Part shown: positions 6,766 to 15,823 of the stretch, piece after piece
Numbering within the stretch: position 1 is the first letter of the stretch
Layout of the letters: every line of letters starts with the position of its first letter
Source of the DNA: Halomonas smyrnensis AAD6
GTDB taxonomy: Bacteria; Pseudomonadota; Gammaproteobacteria; Pseudomonadales; Halomonadaceae
Assembly: GCF_000265245.1 (NCBI RefSeq)
Contig: NZ_AJKS02000001.1
Location: 248,001 to 312,000 of the forward strand
Length of the DNA stretch: 64,000 bases
Direction: 5' to 3'
Program-made: the position numbers and the translations under genes
The notes under the pieces: model-generated
Told to the model about the DNA's origin: nothing
What the model saw: the letters and a program-made list of their open reading frames with translations, nothing else
The model's database searches: none

Positions 6766-9242
6766 GGGGCGTCCTGGGCGGGGGAATCCACGGGAATGTC
6801 GGGCAGCGGCCGGCGCGTGAGGCGCAGAGCGTTGGCGACCACCACCAGCGAGCTCGCCGACATGCCCAGCGCCGCCAGCCAGGGGGGCACCCAGCCCAGC
6901 GCCGCCGGCGGCAGGGCCAGCAGGTTGTAGGCCAGCGCCCAGCCCAGGTTCTGGCGGATGTTGCGGCGGGTGGCACGGCCGATGTCGACGGCCTCGACCA
7001 GGCGCCCGAGGCGCGGGCCGAGCAGCACGGCGTCGGCCCGGGTGCGGGCGAGGTCGGTGGCGCCGTTCATGGCGATGGCGAGGTCGGCCCCGGCCAGCAC
7101 CGGCACGTCGTTGATGCCGTCGCCGACCATGGCTACCCGCTGGCCGTCGGCCTGGCACTCGCGCAGCCGGGCGAGCTTGTCCTCGGGGCTGGCGCCGGCG
7201 CGCCATGCGTCGATGCCCAGCCGCTCGGCCAGCGCCCGGGTAGGCGCCTCGGCGTCGCCGGACAGCAGTTCCACCGCGATGCCCCGCGCCGCCAGCGCGG
7301 CGACGGTGGCGGCGGCGTCCTCCCGGGGCCGGTCGCCTAGGGCGAACCAGGCCCGCGGCTGGCCGTCCTCGGCGAGCAGCAGCCAGTGGCCGTTTCCGGC
7401 GTCAGTGTCCGGGGGCGCCGGCGGGGCGTCCGGGGCCGCGAAGGCGGGCCGGCCGAGCCGCCAGGGGCGGCCGTCGATGACGCCGGCGAGGCCCCGGCCG
7501 GGACGGGCGATGACATCATGGGCGCTGATGCCGGCGCGGCGGTGGGGGCGGAAGGCGCGGGCGATGGGATGCTCGGAGTGGGCCTCCAGGGCCGCGGCCA
7601 CGGCCGCCAGGCGCTCGGGATCGTCGCCGGAAAGCGCGACCGTGCGCTCTAGCGTCATCTCGCCGCGGGTCAGGGTGCCGGTCTTGTCGAAGATCATCCG
7701 GTCGAGGCGCGGCAGGGTCTCCAGGGCGTCGGCGCGGGTCAGCAGCACGCCGCGCCGGTGGAGCCGGCCGTGGGCGGCGGTCAGGGCGGTGGGCGTGGCC
7801 AGCGCCAGGGCGCAGGGGCAGCTGACCACCAGCACCGAGAGCGTCACCCAGAAGGCCCGCTCGGGGTCGATGAACGACCAGGCGAGCCCGGTGGTGGCGG
7901 CGATCAGCAGCACCTGGAGCACGAAGTGATGCGCCAGCCGGGCGGCCCGGCGCGCGATGCGCGGGCGTTCGGCGAAGGCGCGGTCGGTGAGGTCGAGCAG
8001 CTGCGCCGCCCGGGCATCGGGGCCGGCCCGGGTCACGCGCACCGTCAGCGGGCTCTCGACGTTGTGGCTGCCGCCGGTCACGGCGTCGCCCACGCCGCGC
8101 GTCACCGGCAGCGCCTCGCCGCTGAGCATCGACTCGTCGAGGCTCGAGGCGCCCTGCTCGATCACGCCGTCGGCGGGCACGCCGTGGCCGGGCCTGACCA
8201 GCACCCGGTCGCCGGCGGCCAGCTCGCTGGCGGGCAGGAGGCGCTCCTCGTCGCCCTCGTCGAGGCGGATCGCCGACAGCGGCAGCATCCCGGCCAGGGC
8301 GTTGCCGCGGCGCCCGCCGCGTCGCCGGGCGCGGACCTCCAGGAAGCGGCCGGCCAGCAGGAAGAAGGTGAACATGGCCGCGGAGTCGAAGTAGACGTCG
8401 CCGTGGCCGACCAGCAGCGCCCAGGTGCTGGCGAAATAGACGCCGGCGATGGCCAGCGACACCGGCACGTCCATGCCCAGCCGGCGGTTGCGCAGGTCGC
8501 GCCACGCGCCGCCGAAGAACGGCTGGGCCGAGTAGAGCACCACCGGCGTGGTCAGGGCGAAGGCCAGCCAGTGGAAGAGGGTATCGAAGTCGCCGCCCAG
8601 GCCGTCGTCGCCGGACACGTAGAAGGGGATCGAGAACATCGCCACCTGCATCATGCCCACCGCGGCCACGATCAGCCGGCGGATCTGGCGGTGTTCCTCG
8701 CGCTGCAGGCGGCGCTGGGCCTCGTCGGGCTCGTAGGGCTGGGCCGGGTAGCCGATGGCGGCCAGCTCGGCGAGCAGCCGCGAGAAGGCGAGGCGCGCCG
8801 GATCCCAGGCGACCCGGACCCGATGATGGGCGAGGTTCACGGCGCTGGCGCGAACGCCGTCGAGGGCGTTGAGGCGATGCTCGATCAGCCAGGCGCAGGC
8901 CGCGCAGGTGATGCCCTCCACCGCCAGGGTGGCGTGGACGCCGTCGTCGTCCCGGTGCACGAAGCGGGCCTGCAGGCCCGGGTCGTCGAACACCGCCCAG
9001 GTCTCGGACTCGGCGGCGCGACGGTCGTCGGGGCGCGCGGGCAGCTCGCTGCGAAAGCGGTAGTAGCCGGCCAGGCCGCCGTCGACGATGGCATGGGCCA
9101 CCGCCTCGCAGCCAGGACAGCACAGCGGATGCTCGGCGCCGTCGAGGGTCAGGGTCCAGGGCGCGCCCTTGGGCACACTGGCGCCGCAGTGGTAGCAGGC
9201 GGCGGTCTCGGCCCTGGCGGCGGTCGGGGCGGTCGCGGTCAT
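6762..9242 (-). CDS. ccoI: Cu+-translocating P1B-type ATPase CcoI
   Basis: An 826-residue heavy-metal P-type ATPase of the CcoI/FixI branch, which exports copper to the periplasm for the CuB site of cbb3 oxidase. Seen in order: an N-terminal zinc-finger-like segment (CYHCG, then CCPGC) typical of this branch, a heavy-metal-associated domain with GITCAAC, membrane helices, the A-domain (SLDESMLSGEALPV), the metal-transport motif SCPCALAL, the phosphorylation site DKTGTLT, and the hinge GDGINDVPVLAGAD. The gene begins 8 bases after ccoH ends and overlaps ccoS by 4 bases. Confidence 0.96.
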   Translation of the reverse strand: MTATAPTAARAETAACYHCGASVPKGAPWTLTLDGAEHPLCCPGCEAVAHAIVDGGLAGYYRFRSELPARPDDRRAAESETWAVFDDPGLQARFVHRDDDGVHATLAVEGITCAACAWLIEHRLNALDGVRASAVNLAHHRVRVAWDPARLAFSRLLAELAAIGYPAQPYEPDEAQRRLQREEHRQIRRLIVAAVGMMQVAMFSIPFYVSGDDGLGGDFDTLFHWLAFALTTPVVLYSAQPFFGGAWRDLRNRRLGMDVPVSLAIAGVYFASTWALLVGHGDVYFDSAAMFTFFLLAGRFLEVRARRRGGRRGNALAGMLPLSAIRLDEGDEERLLPASELAAGDRVLVRPGHGVPADGVIEQGASSLDESMLSGEALPVTRGVGDAVTGGSHNVESPLTVRVTRAGPDARAAQLLDLTDRAFAERPRIARRAARLAHHFVLQVLLIAATTGLAWSFIDPERAFWVTLSVLVVSCPCALALATPTALTAAHGRLHRRGVLLTRADALETLPRLDRMIFDKTGTLTRGEMTLERTVALSGDDPERLAAVAAALEAHSEHPIARAFRPHRRAGISAHDVIARPGRGLAGVIDGRPWRLGRPAFAAPDAPPAPPDTDAGNGHWLLLAEDGQPRAWFALGDRPREDAAATVAALAARGIAVELLSGDAEAPTRALAERLGIDAWRAGASPEDKLARLRECQADGQRVAMVGDGINDVPVLAGADLAIAMNGATDLARTRADAVLLGPRLGRLVEAVDIGRATRRNIRQNLGWALAYNLLALPPAALGWVPPWLAALGMSASSLVVVANALRLTRRPLPDIPVDSPAQDAP

Positions 9243-9250
9243 GGCGCCGC

Positions 9251-9763
9251 TCAGACCCCGGGCGCCAGGTCGATGTCGCCGTCGGCGGGGAAGCGGGCCT
9301 CGCCGGTGAGTCGCCAGGCGGGTTCGCCGCCGTCGTCGGGCTCCAGGTGCAGATACCAGCGATGCCGCAGGGGCGCCTCGAGCATGGTGACGTAGCGCCC
9401 GGCGCGCACGTGCTCGAGGGTCAGCCGGCGGTCGCGCTGGCTCTCGGTGGGGAAGATCAGCGTCAGGGTCAGCCGCTCCGGGCGGGCCTCGCCGGCCAGG
9501 TCGATCACCAGGTCGCCGGTGGTCGGATCGGCGCGCAGGGCGGCCGAGAGCCCCAGCGCCCGGGCCTCTTCCTGCTTGGCGATCTGCTGGTTGATGGCCA
9601 GGCCTTCCTTGTAATAGTCCTCCGCCACGGTGCCGTCGAAGTAGTGAATCGAGAGCGCCAGGTAGACCAGGCTGAAGGTCACCGAGGCGCCCAGCAGGCC
9701 GATCAAAAACCAGGGCCAGAACTGCTTGTACCAGGGCGGGATGGTCTCGTGTTCCGCCGTCAT
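9251..9763 (-). CDS. ccoH: cbb3 oxidase assembly protein CcoH (FixH family)
   Basis: A 170-residue protein with one N-terminal membrane helix (about residues 13-37, after the conserved PWYKQFWPWFLIG) and a periplasmic beta-rich domain. The block YFDGTVAEDYYKEGLAINQ is diagnostic of FixH/CcoH, which associates with the assembling cbb3 oxidase. Its ATG overlaps the ccoG stop codon by one base (TGATG), so translation is probably coupled. Confidence 0.93.
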   Translation of the reverse strand: MTAEHETIPPWYKQFWPWFLIGLLGASVTFSLVYLALSIHYFDGTVAEDYYKEGLAINQQIAKQEEARALGLSAALRADPTTGDLVIDLAGEARPERLTLTLIFPTESQRDRRLTLEHVRAGRYVTMLEAPLRHRWYLHLEPDDGGEPAWRLTGEARFPADGDIDLAPGV

Positions 9764-11178
9764 CAGCGGGTCTCTCCTATGAAGCGGCCGTCGCGCTCGA
9801 GGCGGATATCGGGATCGTCGATGGCCTCGAGGCGCAGCCGGATCTCGTGGCTGGGGCGTGCCAGGGCGTCGCGCGGTGCGGTGACCTCGACCACCAGCCG
9901 GCGCGACTCGCCGGCGGGCACGCTGACCCGGTCGGTGTCGAGGGCCAGGCCCTCGAGGCCCGAGGCCGCGAGGCGGTAGGCGTGGTCCTCGCGGTCCAGG
10001 TTGCGCACCGTCAGGGTGTAGACGTTACGGATTCTGCCGTCGTCGGTCATCTGGAACAGCTGCTGGCGACCGCGCTCCACCTCGAAGCCCAGCGGGGTGC
10101 GGTCGCCGACCGCCCAGGCGAACAGCCCGATCATCACCAGCAGCACGGCCAGATAGCCGAGCAGGCGCGGGCGCAGCAGGTGCGAGGGCCTGCCCTCGAG
10201 GGCGTTCTCGGTGGTATAGCGGATCAGCCCGCGGGGATAGCCCATGCGATCCATGACGCCGTCGCAGGCATCGATGCAGGCCGCGCAGGTGATGCATTCG
10301 TACTGCAGGCCGTCGCGGATGTCGATGCCGGTAGGGCAGACCTGCACGCAGAGATCGCAGTCGATGCAGTCGCCGTGGCCGGCCTCGCGAGCCTCGTCAT
10401 GGTCGAGGCGCCGGCTGCGCGCGCCGCGCGGCTCGCCGCGATCGGCGTCGTAGGAGACGATCAGGGTGTTGGCGTCGAACATCACCGACTGGAAGCGGGC
10501 GTAGGGGCACATGTAGATGCACACCTGCTCGCGCAGCCAGCCGGCGTTGAGGTAGGTGAACAGGGTGAAGAAGCCGACCCAGAAGTACGACCAGCCGTGG
10601 GCCTCGAGGGCCGGCAGCTGCACCGCCAGCTCGCGGATCGGCGTGAAGTAGCCGACGAAGGTCAGGCCGGTGGCGGCGGCGATGGCCAGCCAGACGACGT
10701 GCTTGCCGAGCTTGCGGCGCAGCTTGTCGGCGTCCCAGCCGCGCTTGTCGAGCTTGATGCGGCGGTTGCGCGGGCCCTCGAGGCGGTGCTCGACCCAGAT
10801 GAACAGGAAGGTCCAGACGCTCTGCGGGCAGGTGTAGCCGCACCACACGCGGCCGGCGAACACGGTGATGAAGAACAGCCCGAAGGCGCAGATGATCAGC
10901 AGCCAGGAGAGCAGCATGAACTCCTGGGGATAGAAGGTGGCGGCGAAGAGGTGGAACTCGCGGCCGGGCAGGTCGAACCATACCGCCGGGCGGTCGCCCC
11001 AGGGAATCCACGGGATCAGGAAGTAGGCCAGCATCAACGCCCAGTTGGCGCTGCGCCGCAGGCGCTGGAAGACGCCCTTGATCTCGCGCACGTAGAGGTG
11101 GCGGCGGCGGGCGTACATCGCCTGGCTGACGGTGTCGCCGGCGTCGGTGATGTCGCGGTGGGGAATCTTGTCGCTCAT
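9763..11178 (-). CDS. ccoG: Cupric reductase / cbb3 accessory protein CcoG
   Basis: A 471-residue polytopic membrane iron-sulfur protein. The quinol- or NapH-like region carries CGYTCPQSVW, followed by a ferredoxin domain with two 4Fe-4S motifs (CIDCDLCVQVCP and CITCAACIDAC), then an Ig-like C-terminal domain. In studied bacteria CcoG/RdxA reduces Cu2+ to Cu+ for oxidase assembly. The reading frame stays open far upstream because of high GC, but homology begins at MSDKIPHRDITDAG, so I use the ATG at 11178. It lies 68 bases downstream of ccoP, separated by a GC-rich palindrome. Confidence 0.95.
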   Translation of the reverse strand: MSDKIPHRDITDAGDTVSQAMYARRRHLYVREIKGVFQRLRRSANWALMLAYFLIPWIPWGDRPAVWFDLPGREFHLFAATFYPQEFMLLSWLLIICAFGLFFITVFAGRVWCGYTCPQSVWTFLFIWVEHRLEGPRNRRIKLDKRGWDADKLRRKLGKHVVWLAIAAATGLTFVGYFTPIRELAVQLPALEAHGWSYFWVGFFTLFTYLNAGWLREQVCIYMCPYARFQSVMFDANTLIVSYDADRGEPRGARSRRLDHDEAREAGHGDCIDCDLCVQVCPTGIDIRDGLQYECITCAACIDACDGVMDRMGYPRGLIRYTTENALEGRPSHLLRPRLLGYLAVLLVMIGLFAWAVGDRTPLGFEVERGRQQLFQMTDDGRIRNVYTLTVRNLDREDHAYRLAASGLEGLALDTDRVSVPAGESRRLVVEVTAPRDALARPSHEIRLRLEAIDDPDIRLERDGRFIGETR

Positions 11179-11222
11179 GGCAGGCTCTCGGCAGGCGGCC
11201 TCGCGCGGGAGGATGGCGGCGG

Positions 11223-11238
11223 GGCGGGGCGCCCCGCC
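11223..11238. promoter_or_regulatory. GC-rich palindrome between ccoP and ccoG
   Basis: A perfect 16-base palindrome (GGCGGGGC / GCCCCGCC) fills the short gap between the structural ccoNOQP genes and the assembly genes. No T tract follows on the minus strand. It may protect the 3' end of a processed ccoNOQP mRNA or reduce read-through into ccoG. Confidence 0.5.
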
Positions 11239-11246
11239 GCCCGGGC

Positions 11247-12176
11247 TCAGTCGCGGCGGCTGAGGCCGTAGACGTAGGCGGCCACCAGGTGGACCTTGTC
11301 CTCGCCGATATAGGCGGCCTGGGCCGGCATGTGGCCGTTGCGGCCGTTGCGCAGGGTCTGGCGGATGGAGGCCTCCAGCGGCTGGCCGGGCCGGCGATAC
11401 AGCCAGGCGTCGTCGGTCAGGTCGGGGGCTCCCAGGGCCTGGTTGCCGGTGCCGTCGGGAGAGTGACAGGCCGCGCACACCGAGGCGAACACCGCCGCGC
11501 CCTGCTCGGCGCGCTGGGCGTCCTCGGCCCGGCCGGACAGCGACAGCACGTGCTGGGTGAGGTTCTCGATGTTGTCCTCGCCGAGCTGCTGCCAGGCCGG
11601 CATCAGACCGTTGCGGCCGTTGGTGAGGGTCGCGACGATGGCCTCGGGGGTGCCGCCGTAGAGCCAGGCGTCGTCGGTCAGGTCGGGGAAGCCGTAGCCG
11701 CCCTGGGCGTTGGCGCCGTGACAGATCGCGCAGTTGTTGAGAAACAGCCGTTCGGCGACCCGCATGGCCTCGCCGTCCTCGGCCAGCGCCGGGATCGGCA
11801 CCTGCTGGTACTGCTCGAAGATCGGCGCGTAGCGCTCCTCGGCGCGGGCCACCTCGGCCTCCCACTGGTTCTCCTGGGTCCAGCCCAGCAGCCCGGCGTA
11901 GTTGCCGAGGCCGGGATAGAGCACCAGATAGCCCAGGGCGAAGATCACCGTGCCGACGTAGAGCTGGAACCACCAGCGGGGCAGCGGGTTGTCGTATTCC
12001 TCGATCTCGTCGGCCGCATGGCCGGTGGTCTCGACGTTGCCCTCGGCATCGGCGGCCTTGTCGGTCTTGCGGTTGGCGAACAGCAGCCAGGCGCTGATGA
12101 CGATGGTGCCCAGCGTGATGACGATGATCCAGGCGCTCCAGAAGCCGGGCAGGACGTCATTCCAAAGTGAGCTCAT
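11247..12176 (-). CDS. ccoP: cbb3 oxidase diheme cytochrome c subunit CcoP
   Basis: A 309-residue subunit with an N-terminal membrane region (about residues 9-30 and 60-82) and two periplasmic class I cytochrome c domains. The heme-binding motifs are CAICH and CAACH. It passes electrons from soluble donors to CcoO and the CcoN active site. Its start overlaps the ccoQ stop by 4 bases. Confidence 0.97.
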   Translation of the reverse strand: MSSLWNDVLPGFWSAWIIVITLGTIVISAWLLFANRKTDKAADAEGNVETTGHAADEIEEYDNPLPRWWFQLYVGTVIFALGYLVLYPGLGNYAGLLGWTQENQWEAEVARAEERYAPIFEQYQQVPIPALAEDGEAMRVAERLFLNNCAICHGANAQGGYGFPDLTDDAWLYGGTPEAIVATLTNGRNGLMPAWQQLGEDNIENLTQHVLSLSGRAEDAQRAEQGAAVFASVCAACHSPDGTGNQALGAPDLTDDAWLYRRPGQPLEASIRQTLRNGRNGHMPAQAAYIGEDKVHLVAAYVYGLSRRD

Positions 12177-12382
12177 GTGTCACGGTCTCCCTGTTCTTGT
12201 CGAGCGCGTGCCTGACCGGCGCCGGTGTCGGGGGATGACGGCTCGTCCTCGTCGGCGAAGGGCAGGTTGGCCGCCTCGTCGAAGTCCGGCTTGCGCCGCT
12301 TCGAATAGGCCCAGCAGACCAGGCCGATGAAGCCGATCAGCAGCAGGCCGGTGATGATGCCGCGTAGCGTTCCCATGTCCAT
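12173..12382 (-). CDS. ccoQ: cbb3 oxidase small subunit CcoQ
   Basis: A 69-residue protein with a single membrane helix (about residues 7-26) followed by YSKRRKPDFDEAANLPFADE, the hallmark of CcoQ/FixQ. It stabilises the assembled complex. It starts one base after ccoO ends, within the ccoNOQP operon. Confidence 0.94.
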   Translation of the reverse strand: MDMGTLRGIITGLLLIGFIGLVCWAYSKRRKPDFDEAANLPFADEDEPSSPDTGAGQARARQEQGDRDT

Positions 12383-12383
12383 G

Positions 12384-12992
12384 TCAGCGCGCGTCCTTCA
12401 GCACGGTGCCGAGCTGTTGCAGGTAGGCCACCAGGGCGGTGATCTCGCGCTCGCCGCGGACCTCGTCGCGGGCGCCGGCGATCTGCTCCTCGGTGTAGGG
12501 CACGCCCAGGGTGCGCATGGCGCGCATGCGGTTGGCGACTTGCTCACCGTCGAGGACGTTCTCGAACAGCCAGGGATAGGCCGGCATGATCGATTCCGGC
12601 ACCACGTCGCGCGGGTTGTAGAGGTGCGCGCGGTGCCAGTCGTCGCTGTAGCGGCCGCCGACCCGGGCCAGGTCCGGGCCGGTGCGCTTGGAGCCCCACA
12701 GGAAGTTGTGCTCGTAGACCGATTCGCCGGCCACGCTGTAGTGGCCGTAGCGCTCGGTCTCGGCGCGGAAGGGGCGGATCATCTGCGAATGGCAGCCCAC
12801 GCAGCCCTCGCGGCGGTAGATGTCGCGCCCGGCGAGCTCCAGCGGTTCGAGCGGCTCGAGCCCTTCCACCGGCTCGGTGGTCTGCTTCTGGAAGAACAGC
12901 GGCACGACCTCGGCCAGGCCGCCGAAGCTGATCACCACCAGCACCAGCACGGCGAGCAGGCCCACGTTCTTTTCGACGATCTCGTGTCTCAT
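12384..12992 (-). CDS. ccoO: cbb3 oxidase monoheme cytochrome c subunit CcoO
   Basis: A 202-residue subunit anchored by one N-terminal helix (about residues 9-30). The heme-binding motif is CVGCHSQ, with the distal Met in the [11 protein letters not shown] block, both characteristic of CcoO. It lies 25 bases after ccoN and is followed directly by ccoQ. Confidence 0.97.
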   Translation of the reverse strand: MRHEIVEKNVGLLAVLVLVVISFGGLAEVVPLFFQKQTTEPVEGLEPLEPLELAGRDIYRREGCVGCHSQMIRPFRAETERYGHYSVAGESVYEHNFLWGSKRTGPDLARVGGRYSDDWHRAHLYNPRDVVPESIMPAYPWLFENVLDGEQVANRMRAMRTLGVPYTEEQIAGARDEVRGEREITALVAYLQQLGTVLKDAR

Positions 12993-13017
12993 GGCTGTGT
13001 TCTCGTTCCCTGTTGGC

Positions 13018-14445
13018 TCAGGCCGCGGCCTGGGTCTGCGGCCGCTGCAGACTCTGCTGGCGGCGCACGGTCATGAAGACGTTGAAGGCCATGATCAGCA
13101 TGCCGACCACCCAGCAAAGCCCGCCCACGGTGCGCACGACGTAGCCGGCGCCGCTGGCCTCGACGGATTCGATGAAGGTGTACATCAGGGTGCCGTCGGG
13201 GTTCACCGCGCGCCACATCAGGCCCTGCAGGATGCCGTTGACCCACATGGCGGCGATGTAGAGCACGGTGCCGACGGTGGCCAGCCAGAAGTGCACGGCG
13301 ATCAGCGACACCGAGTACATCTCGGTGCGCCCGTAGAGCCGCGGGATCAGGTGGTACATGGAGCCGATGGTGATCATCGCCACCCAGCCCAGGGCGCCGG
13401 CGTGGACGTGGCCGATGGTCCAGTCGGTGTAGTGGGAGAGGGCGTTGACGGTCTTCACCGCCATCATCGGGCCCTCGAAGGTCGACATGCCGTAGAACGA
13501 CAGCGCCACCACCAGGAAGCGCAGGGTGGGGTCGGTGCGCAGCTTATGCCAGGCGCCGGAGAGGGTCATCATGCCGTTGATCATGCCGCCCCAGGAGGGC
13601 GCCAGCAGGATGATCGACATCACCATGCCCAGCGACTGGGCCCAGTTGGGCAGGGCGGTATAGTGCAGGTGGTGAGGGCCGGCCCACATGTAGACCATGA
13701 TCAGCGCCCAGAAATGGACGATCGACAGCCGGTAGGAGTAGACCGGACGCTCGGCCTGTTTGGGCACGAAGTAGTACATCATGCCCAGGAAGCCGGCGGT
13801 CAGGAAGAAGCCCACCGCGTTGTGGCCGTACCACCACTGGGTCATGGCATCGACGGCGCCGGAATACAGCGAGATCGAGTACATGGCCGAGACCGGCAGC
13901 GCCGCGCTGTTGACGATGTGCAGCACCGCCACGGTGAGGATGAAGGCGGCGTAGAACCAGTTGGCCACGTAGATGTGCGAGGTGCGGCGCTGCTTGATGG
14001 TGCCGAGGAAGACGATGGCGTAGGCGATCCACACCACCGCGAGCAGGATGTCGATCGGCCATTCCAGTTCGGCGTATTCCTTGACCTCGGTGTAGCCCAG
14101 CGGCAGCGTGATGACCGCCGAGACGATCACCGCCTGCCAGCCCCAGAAGGTGAAGGCGGCCAATCGGTCCGAGATCAGCCGCGTCTGGCAGGTTCGCTGC
14201 ACCACATAGTAGGAGGTGGCGAACAGCGCCGAACCGCCGAAGGCGAAGATCACGGCGTTGGTGTGCAGCGGGCGAAGCCGGCCGAAGCTGGTCCAGGGCA
14301 GTCCCAGGTTCAGCTCCGGCCAGACCAGCTGGGCGGCGATCGTGACACCGAGGACCATGCCCACGATGCCCCATACCACGGTCATGATCGCGAACTGTCG
14401 CACGACCTTGTAGTTGTAGGTGGGGTGTTCCAGTGCTGTGCTCAT
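13018..14445 (-). CDS. ccoN: cbb3 cytochrome c oxidase catalytic subunit CcoN
   Basis: A 475-residue heme-copper oxidase subunit I of the C family, with twelve or so membrane helices. Conserved pieces seen include [14 protein letters not shown] (heme b ligand His), [11 protein letters not shown] (CuB His and the C-family Tyr region), [13 protein letters not shown] (two CuB histidines), and [12 protein letters not shown] (two axial heme ligand histidines). The enzyme reduces O2 with high affinity and pumps protons under low oxygen. I start at [18 protein letters not shown] (14445), which aligns with CcoN N-termini; an in-frame ATG four codons upstream (14457) is possible. An Anr-dependent promoter lies just upstream. 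Confidence 0.97.
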   Translation of the reverse strand: MSTALEHPTYNYKVVRQFAIMTVVWGIVGMVLGVTIAAQLVWPELNLGLPWTSFGRLRPLHTNAVIFAFGGSALFATSYYVVQRTCQTRLISDRLAAFTFWGWQAVIVSAVITLPLGYTEVKEYAELEWPIDILLAVVWIAYAIVFLGTIKQRRTSHIYVANWFYAAFILTVAVLHIVNSAALPVSAMYSISLYSGAVDAMTQWWYGHNAVGFFLTAGFLGMMYYFVPKQAERPVYSYRLSIVHFWALIMVYMWAGPHHLHYTALPNWAQSLGMVMSIILLAPSWGGMINGMMTLSGAWHKLRTDPTLRFLVVALSFYGMSTFEGPMMAVKTVNALSHYTDWTIGHVHAGALGWVAMITIGSMYHLIPRLYGRTEMYSVSLIAVHFWLATVGTVLYIAAMWVNGILQGLMWRAVNPDGTLMYTFIESVEASGAGYVVRTVGGLCWVVGMLIMAFNVFMTVRRQQSLQRPQTQAAA

Positions 14446-14483
14446 GTCGGGTTCCATCGAACGCGGTGGAGGGAGTCGCGCTT

Positions 14484-14532
14484 GGGCAGCAGTCTAGACC
14501 AAGGCTTTTGCCCACATGATGATGACGGTCAA
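14484..14532 (-). promoter_or_regulatory. Anr-dependent ccoN promoter
   Basis: On the minus strand, TTGACCGTCATCAT (14519-14532) matches 8 of the 10 defined bases of the FNR/Anr consensus TTGAT-N4-ATCAA. A -10 element TAGACT lies at 14491-14496. If transcription starts 7 bases beyond it, near 14484, the box is centred at -41.5, the standard position for class II FNR activation. The leader would be about 39 nt. Confidence 0.8.
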
Positions 14533-14584
14533 GTCGGGGGCGGTCAGGACGCCCAGTGTGAGGCGCCCGACGGGAAGCGTCTTC

Positions 14585-14630
14585 TTGTACGTTAGGCGAA
14601 AAGATTAAATGTATCCAATAAGTGTATACA
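14585..14630 (+). promoter_or_regulatory. AT-rich promoter region with TGTAC-like boxes
   Basis: A markedly AT-rich patch in GC-rich DNA precedes the hydrolase gene. It holds TTGTAC (14585-14590), TGTATC (14610-14615) and AATAAGTGTATACA (14617-14630). The last resembles the CATAAGTTGTAC element found before both photolyase loci in this window. TTGTAC and TGTATC are 19 bases apart, a long spacing of the kind seen at MerR-family promoters, but this is suggestive only. Confidence 0.45.
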
Positions 14631-15302
14631 ATGACTGAAGGCGAAAATATTCTCCATCTCGAGGCGCTGGGGCCGCTGGCGATCCGCGGCGAGGCCCGTA
14701 TCGGTCGCCTGTTGCTGGCGCACGGGGCCGGCGCCGGGCAGGACGCCGACTTCATGCAGCGCCTCCGGCGAGCGCTGGCCGAGCGCGGGGTGCAGACCCT
14801 GGCCTTCGAGTTCGCCTACATGCAGCGCATGCGCGAGGAAGGGCGTCGGCGCCCGCCGCCGCGGGTCGATCGCCTGACCGAGGAGTTCGCCGCCTGGCGC
14901 GACGCGGTGCAGCGGCGCGAGCCGGGGCCGCTGTGGCTGGGCGGCAAGTCCATGGGCGGTCGAGTGGCCAGCCTGCTGGCGGCCCGCGCCGCCGCCGACG
15001 GCCTGGCGCTCTGCGGCTATCCCTTTCATCCGCCGCGCAAGCCCGAGTCGCTGCGCCTCGAGCACTGGCCGAGCCTGAACTGCCCGACCCTGGTGGTGCA
15101 GGGCACCCGCGATCCCTTCGGCACTCGCGAGCAGGTGGCCGGCTATGCGCTGCCGGCCTGCGCCGAACTGCACTGGCTGGAGGACGGCGATCATGACTGG
15201 AAGCCGCGCCGTGCCTCCGGGCGCGATCAGGCGGCTTTGATCGAGGAGGGCGCGACGGCCATCGCCGCGGCCATGGAGCGTCGGGCCGTCGGCCATCGGT
15301 AG
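14631..15302 (+). CDS. Alpha/beta hydrolase, KANL3/Tex30-like family
   Basis: A 223-residue protein with an alpha/beta-hydrolase core: the LLAHGAGAGQD oxyanion region near residue 26, the nucleophile elbow GGKSMGGR, a late strand VVQGTRDPFG with the acid, and DGDHDWKP with the catalytic His. These motifs fit the Tex30/KANL3-like dienelactone-hydrolase relatives of unknown substrate. I choose the ATG at 14631; a GTG three codons upstream is possible. No good Shine-Dalgarno precedes either start, so the mRNA may have a very short leader. It is divergent from ccoN. Confidence 0.8.
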   Translation: MTEGENILHLEALGPLAIRGEARIGRLLLAHGAGAGQDADFMQRLRRALAERGVQTLAFEFAYMQRMREEGRRRPPPRVDRLTEEFAAWRDAVQRREPGPLWLGGKSMGGRVASLLAARAAADGLALCGYPFHPPRKPESLRLEHWPSLNCPTLVVQGTRDPFGTREQVAGYALPACAELHWLEDGDHDWKPRRASGRDQAALIEEGATAIAAAMERRAVGHR

Positions 15303-15368
15303 CGGCCAAGTGGATGAATGGCCTGGCGTTATCCGCCGACCGTTCGACACGAAGATGAAAAAAACGCG

Positions 15369-15396
15369 TTGACAATGAACGCAGTTTCCGTAGAAT
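15369..15396 (+). promoter_or_regulatory. Promoter of the Val/Asp tRNA array
   Basis: A perfect TTGACA (15369-15374) is separated by 16 bases from TAGAAT (15391-15396), followed by a GC-rich discriminator. This places the start a few bases before the first tRNA, as expected for a strong stable-RNA promoter. Confidence 0.85.
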
Positions 15397-15414
15397 GCAG
15401 CGCCATGTGACCGG

Positions 15415-15490
15415 GGGTGGTTAGCTCAGCTGGGAGAGCACCAGCCTTACAAGCTGGGGGTCACAGGTTCGATCCCTGTACCACCCACCA
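15415..15490 (+). tRNA. tRNA-Val (anticodon TAC)
   Basis: A 76-nt cloverleaf with acceptor stem GGGTGGT/ACCACCC, D-arm AGCTCAGCTGGGAGAGC, anticodon TAC in CCTTACAAG, T-loop GGTTCGATCC and an encoded CCA end. It is the first gene of a five-tRNA transcript. Confidence 0.97.
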
Positions 15491-15531
15491 TCGTCGAAGA
15501 CGGTGGCCGATTGCATCGCAGAAACGAGTGC

Positions 15532-15608
15532 GGACCGGTAGTTCAGTTGGTTAGAATGCCGGCCTGTCACGCCGGAGGTCGCGGGTTCGAGTCCCGTCCG
15601 GTCCGCCA
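15532..15608 (+). tRNA. tRNA-Asp (anticodon GTC), copy 1
   Basis: A 77-nt cloverleaf with acceptor GGACCGG/CCGGTCC, anticodon GTC in CCTGTCACG, T-loop GGTTCGAGTCC, discriminator G and an encoded CCA. Its sequence is identical to the two other copies in the array. Confidence 0.97.
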
Positions 15609-15636
15609 GCGTTTTCTGTACCGCATCATCACTTGC

Positions 15637-15713
15637 GGACCGGTAGTTCAGTTGGTTAGAATGCCGGCCTGTCACGCCGGAGGTCGCGGGTTCGAGTCCC
15701 GTCCGGTCCGCCA
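15637..15713 (+). tRNA. tRNA-Asp (anticodon GTC), copy 2
   Basis: Same 77-nt sequence as the copy at 15532, including the encoded CCA. The spacers differ, so the duplication is confined to the tRNA plus a few flanking bases (TGCG before it). Confidence 0.97.
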
Positions 15714-15743
15714 CGATGACGCACAATCTAAGCAGTACCGCGT

Positions 15744-15820
15744 GGGCGATTAGCTCAGTTGGTTAGAGCACCAGCCTCACATGCTGGGGGTCACTGGTTC
15801 GAGTCCAGTATCGCCCACCA
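15744..15820 (+). tRNA. tRNA-Val (anticodon CAC)
   Basis: A 77-nt cloverleaf with acceptor GGGCGAT/ATCGCCC, anticodon CAC in CCTCACATG and an encoded CCA. It reads GTG, a favoured Val codon in this GC-rich genome; E. coli has no tRNA-Val with this anticodon. Confidence 0.96.
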
Positions 15821-15823
15821 CGC

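Noticed and set aside
15421..15753. Short frames encoding peptides such as VVQLVRMPACHAGGRGFESRPV
   Set aside because: These are translations of tRNA genes, a well-known annotation artefact. The same applies to the frames over the tRNA-Leu genes at 25087-25461.
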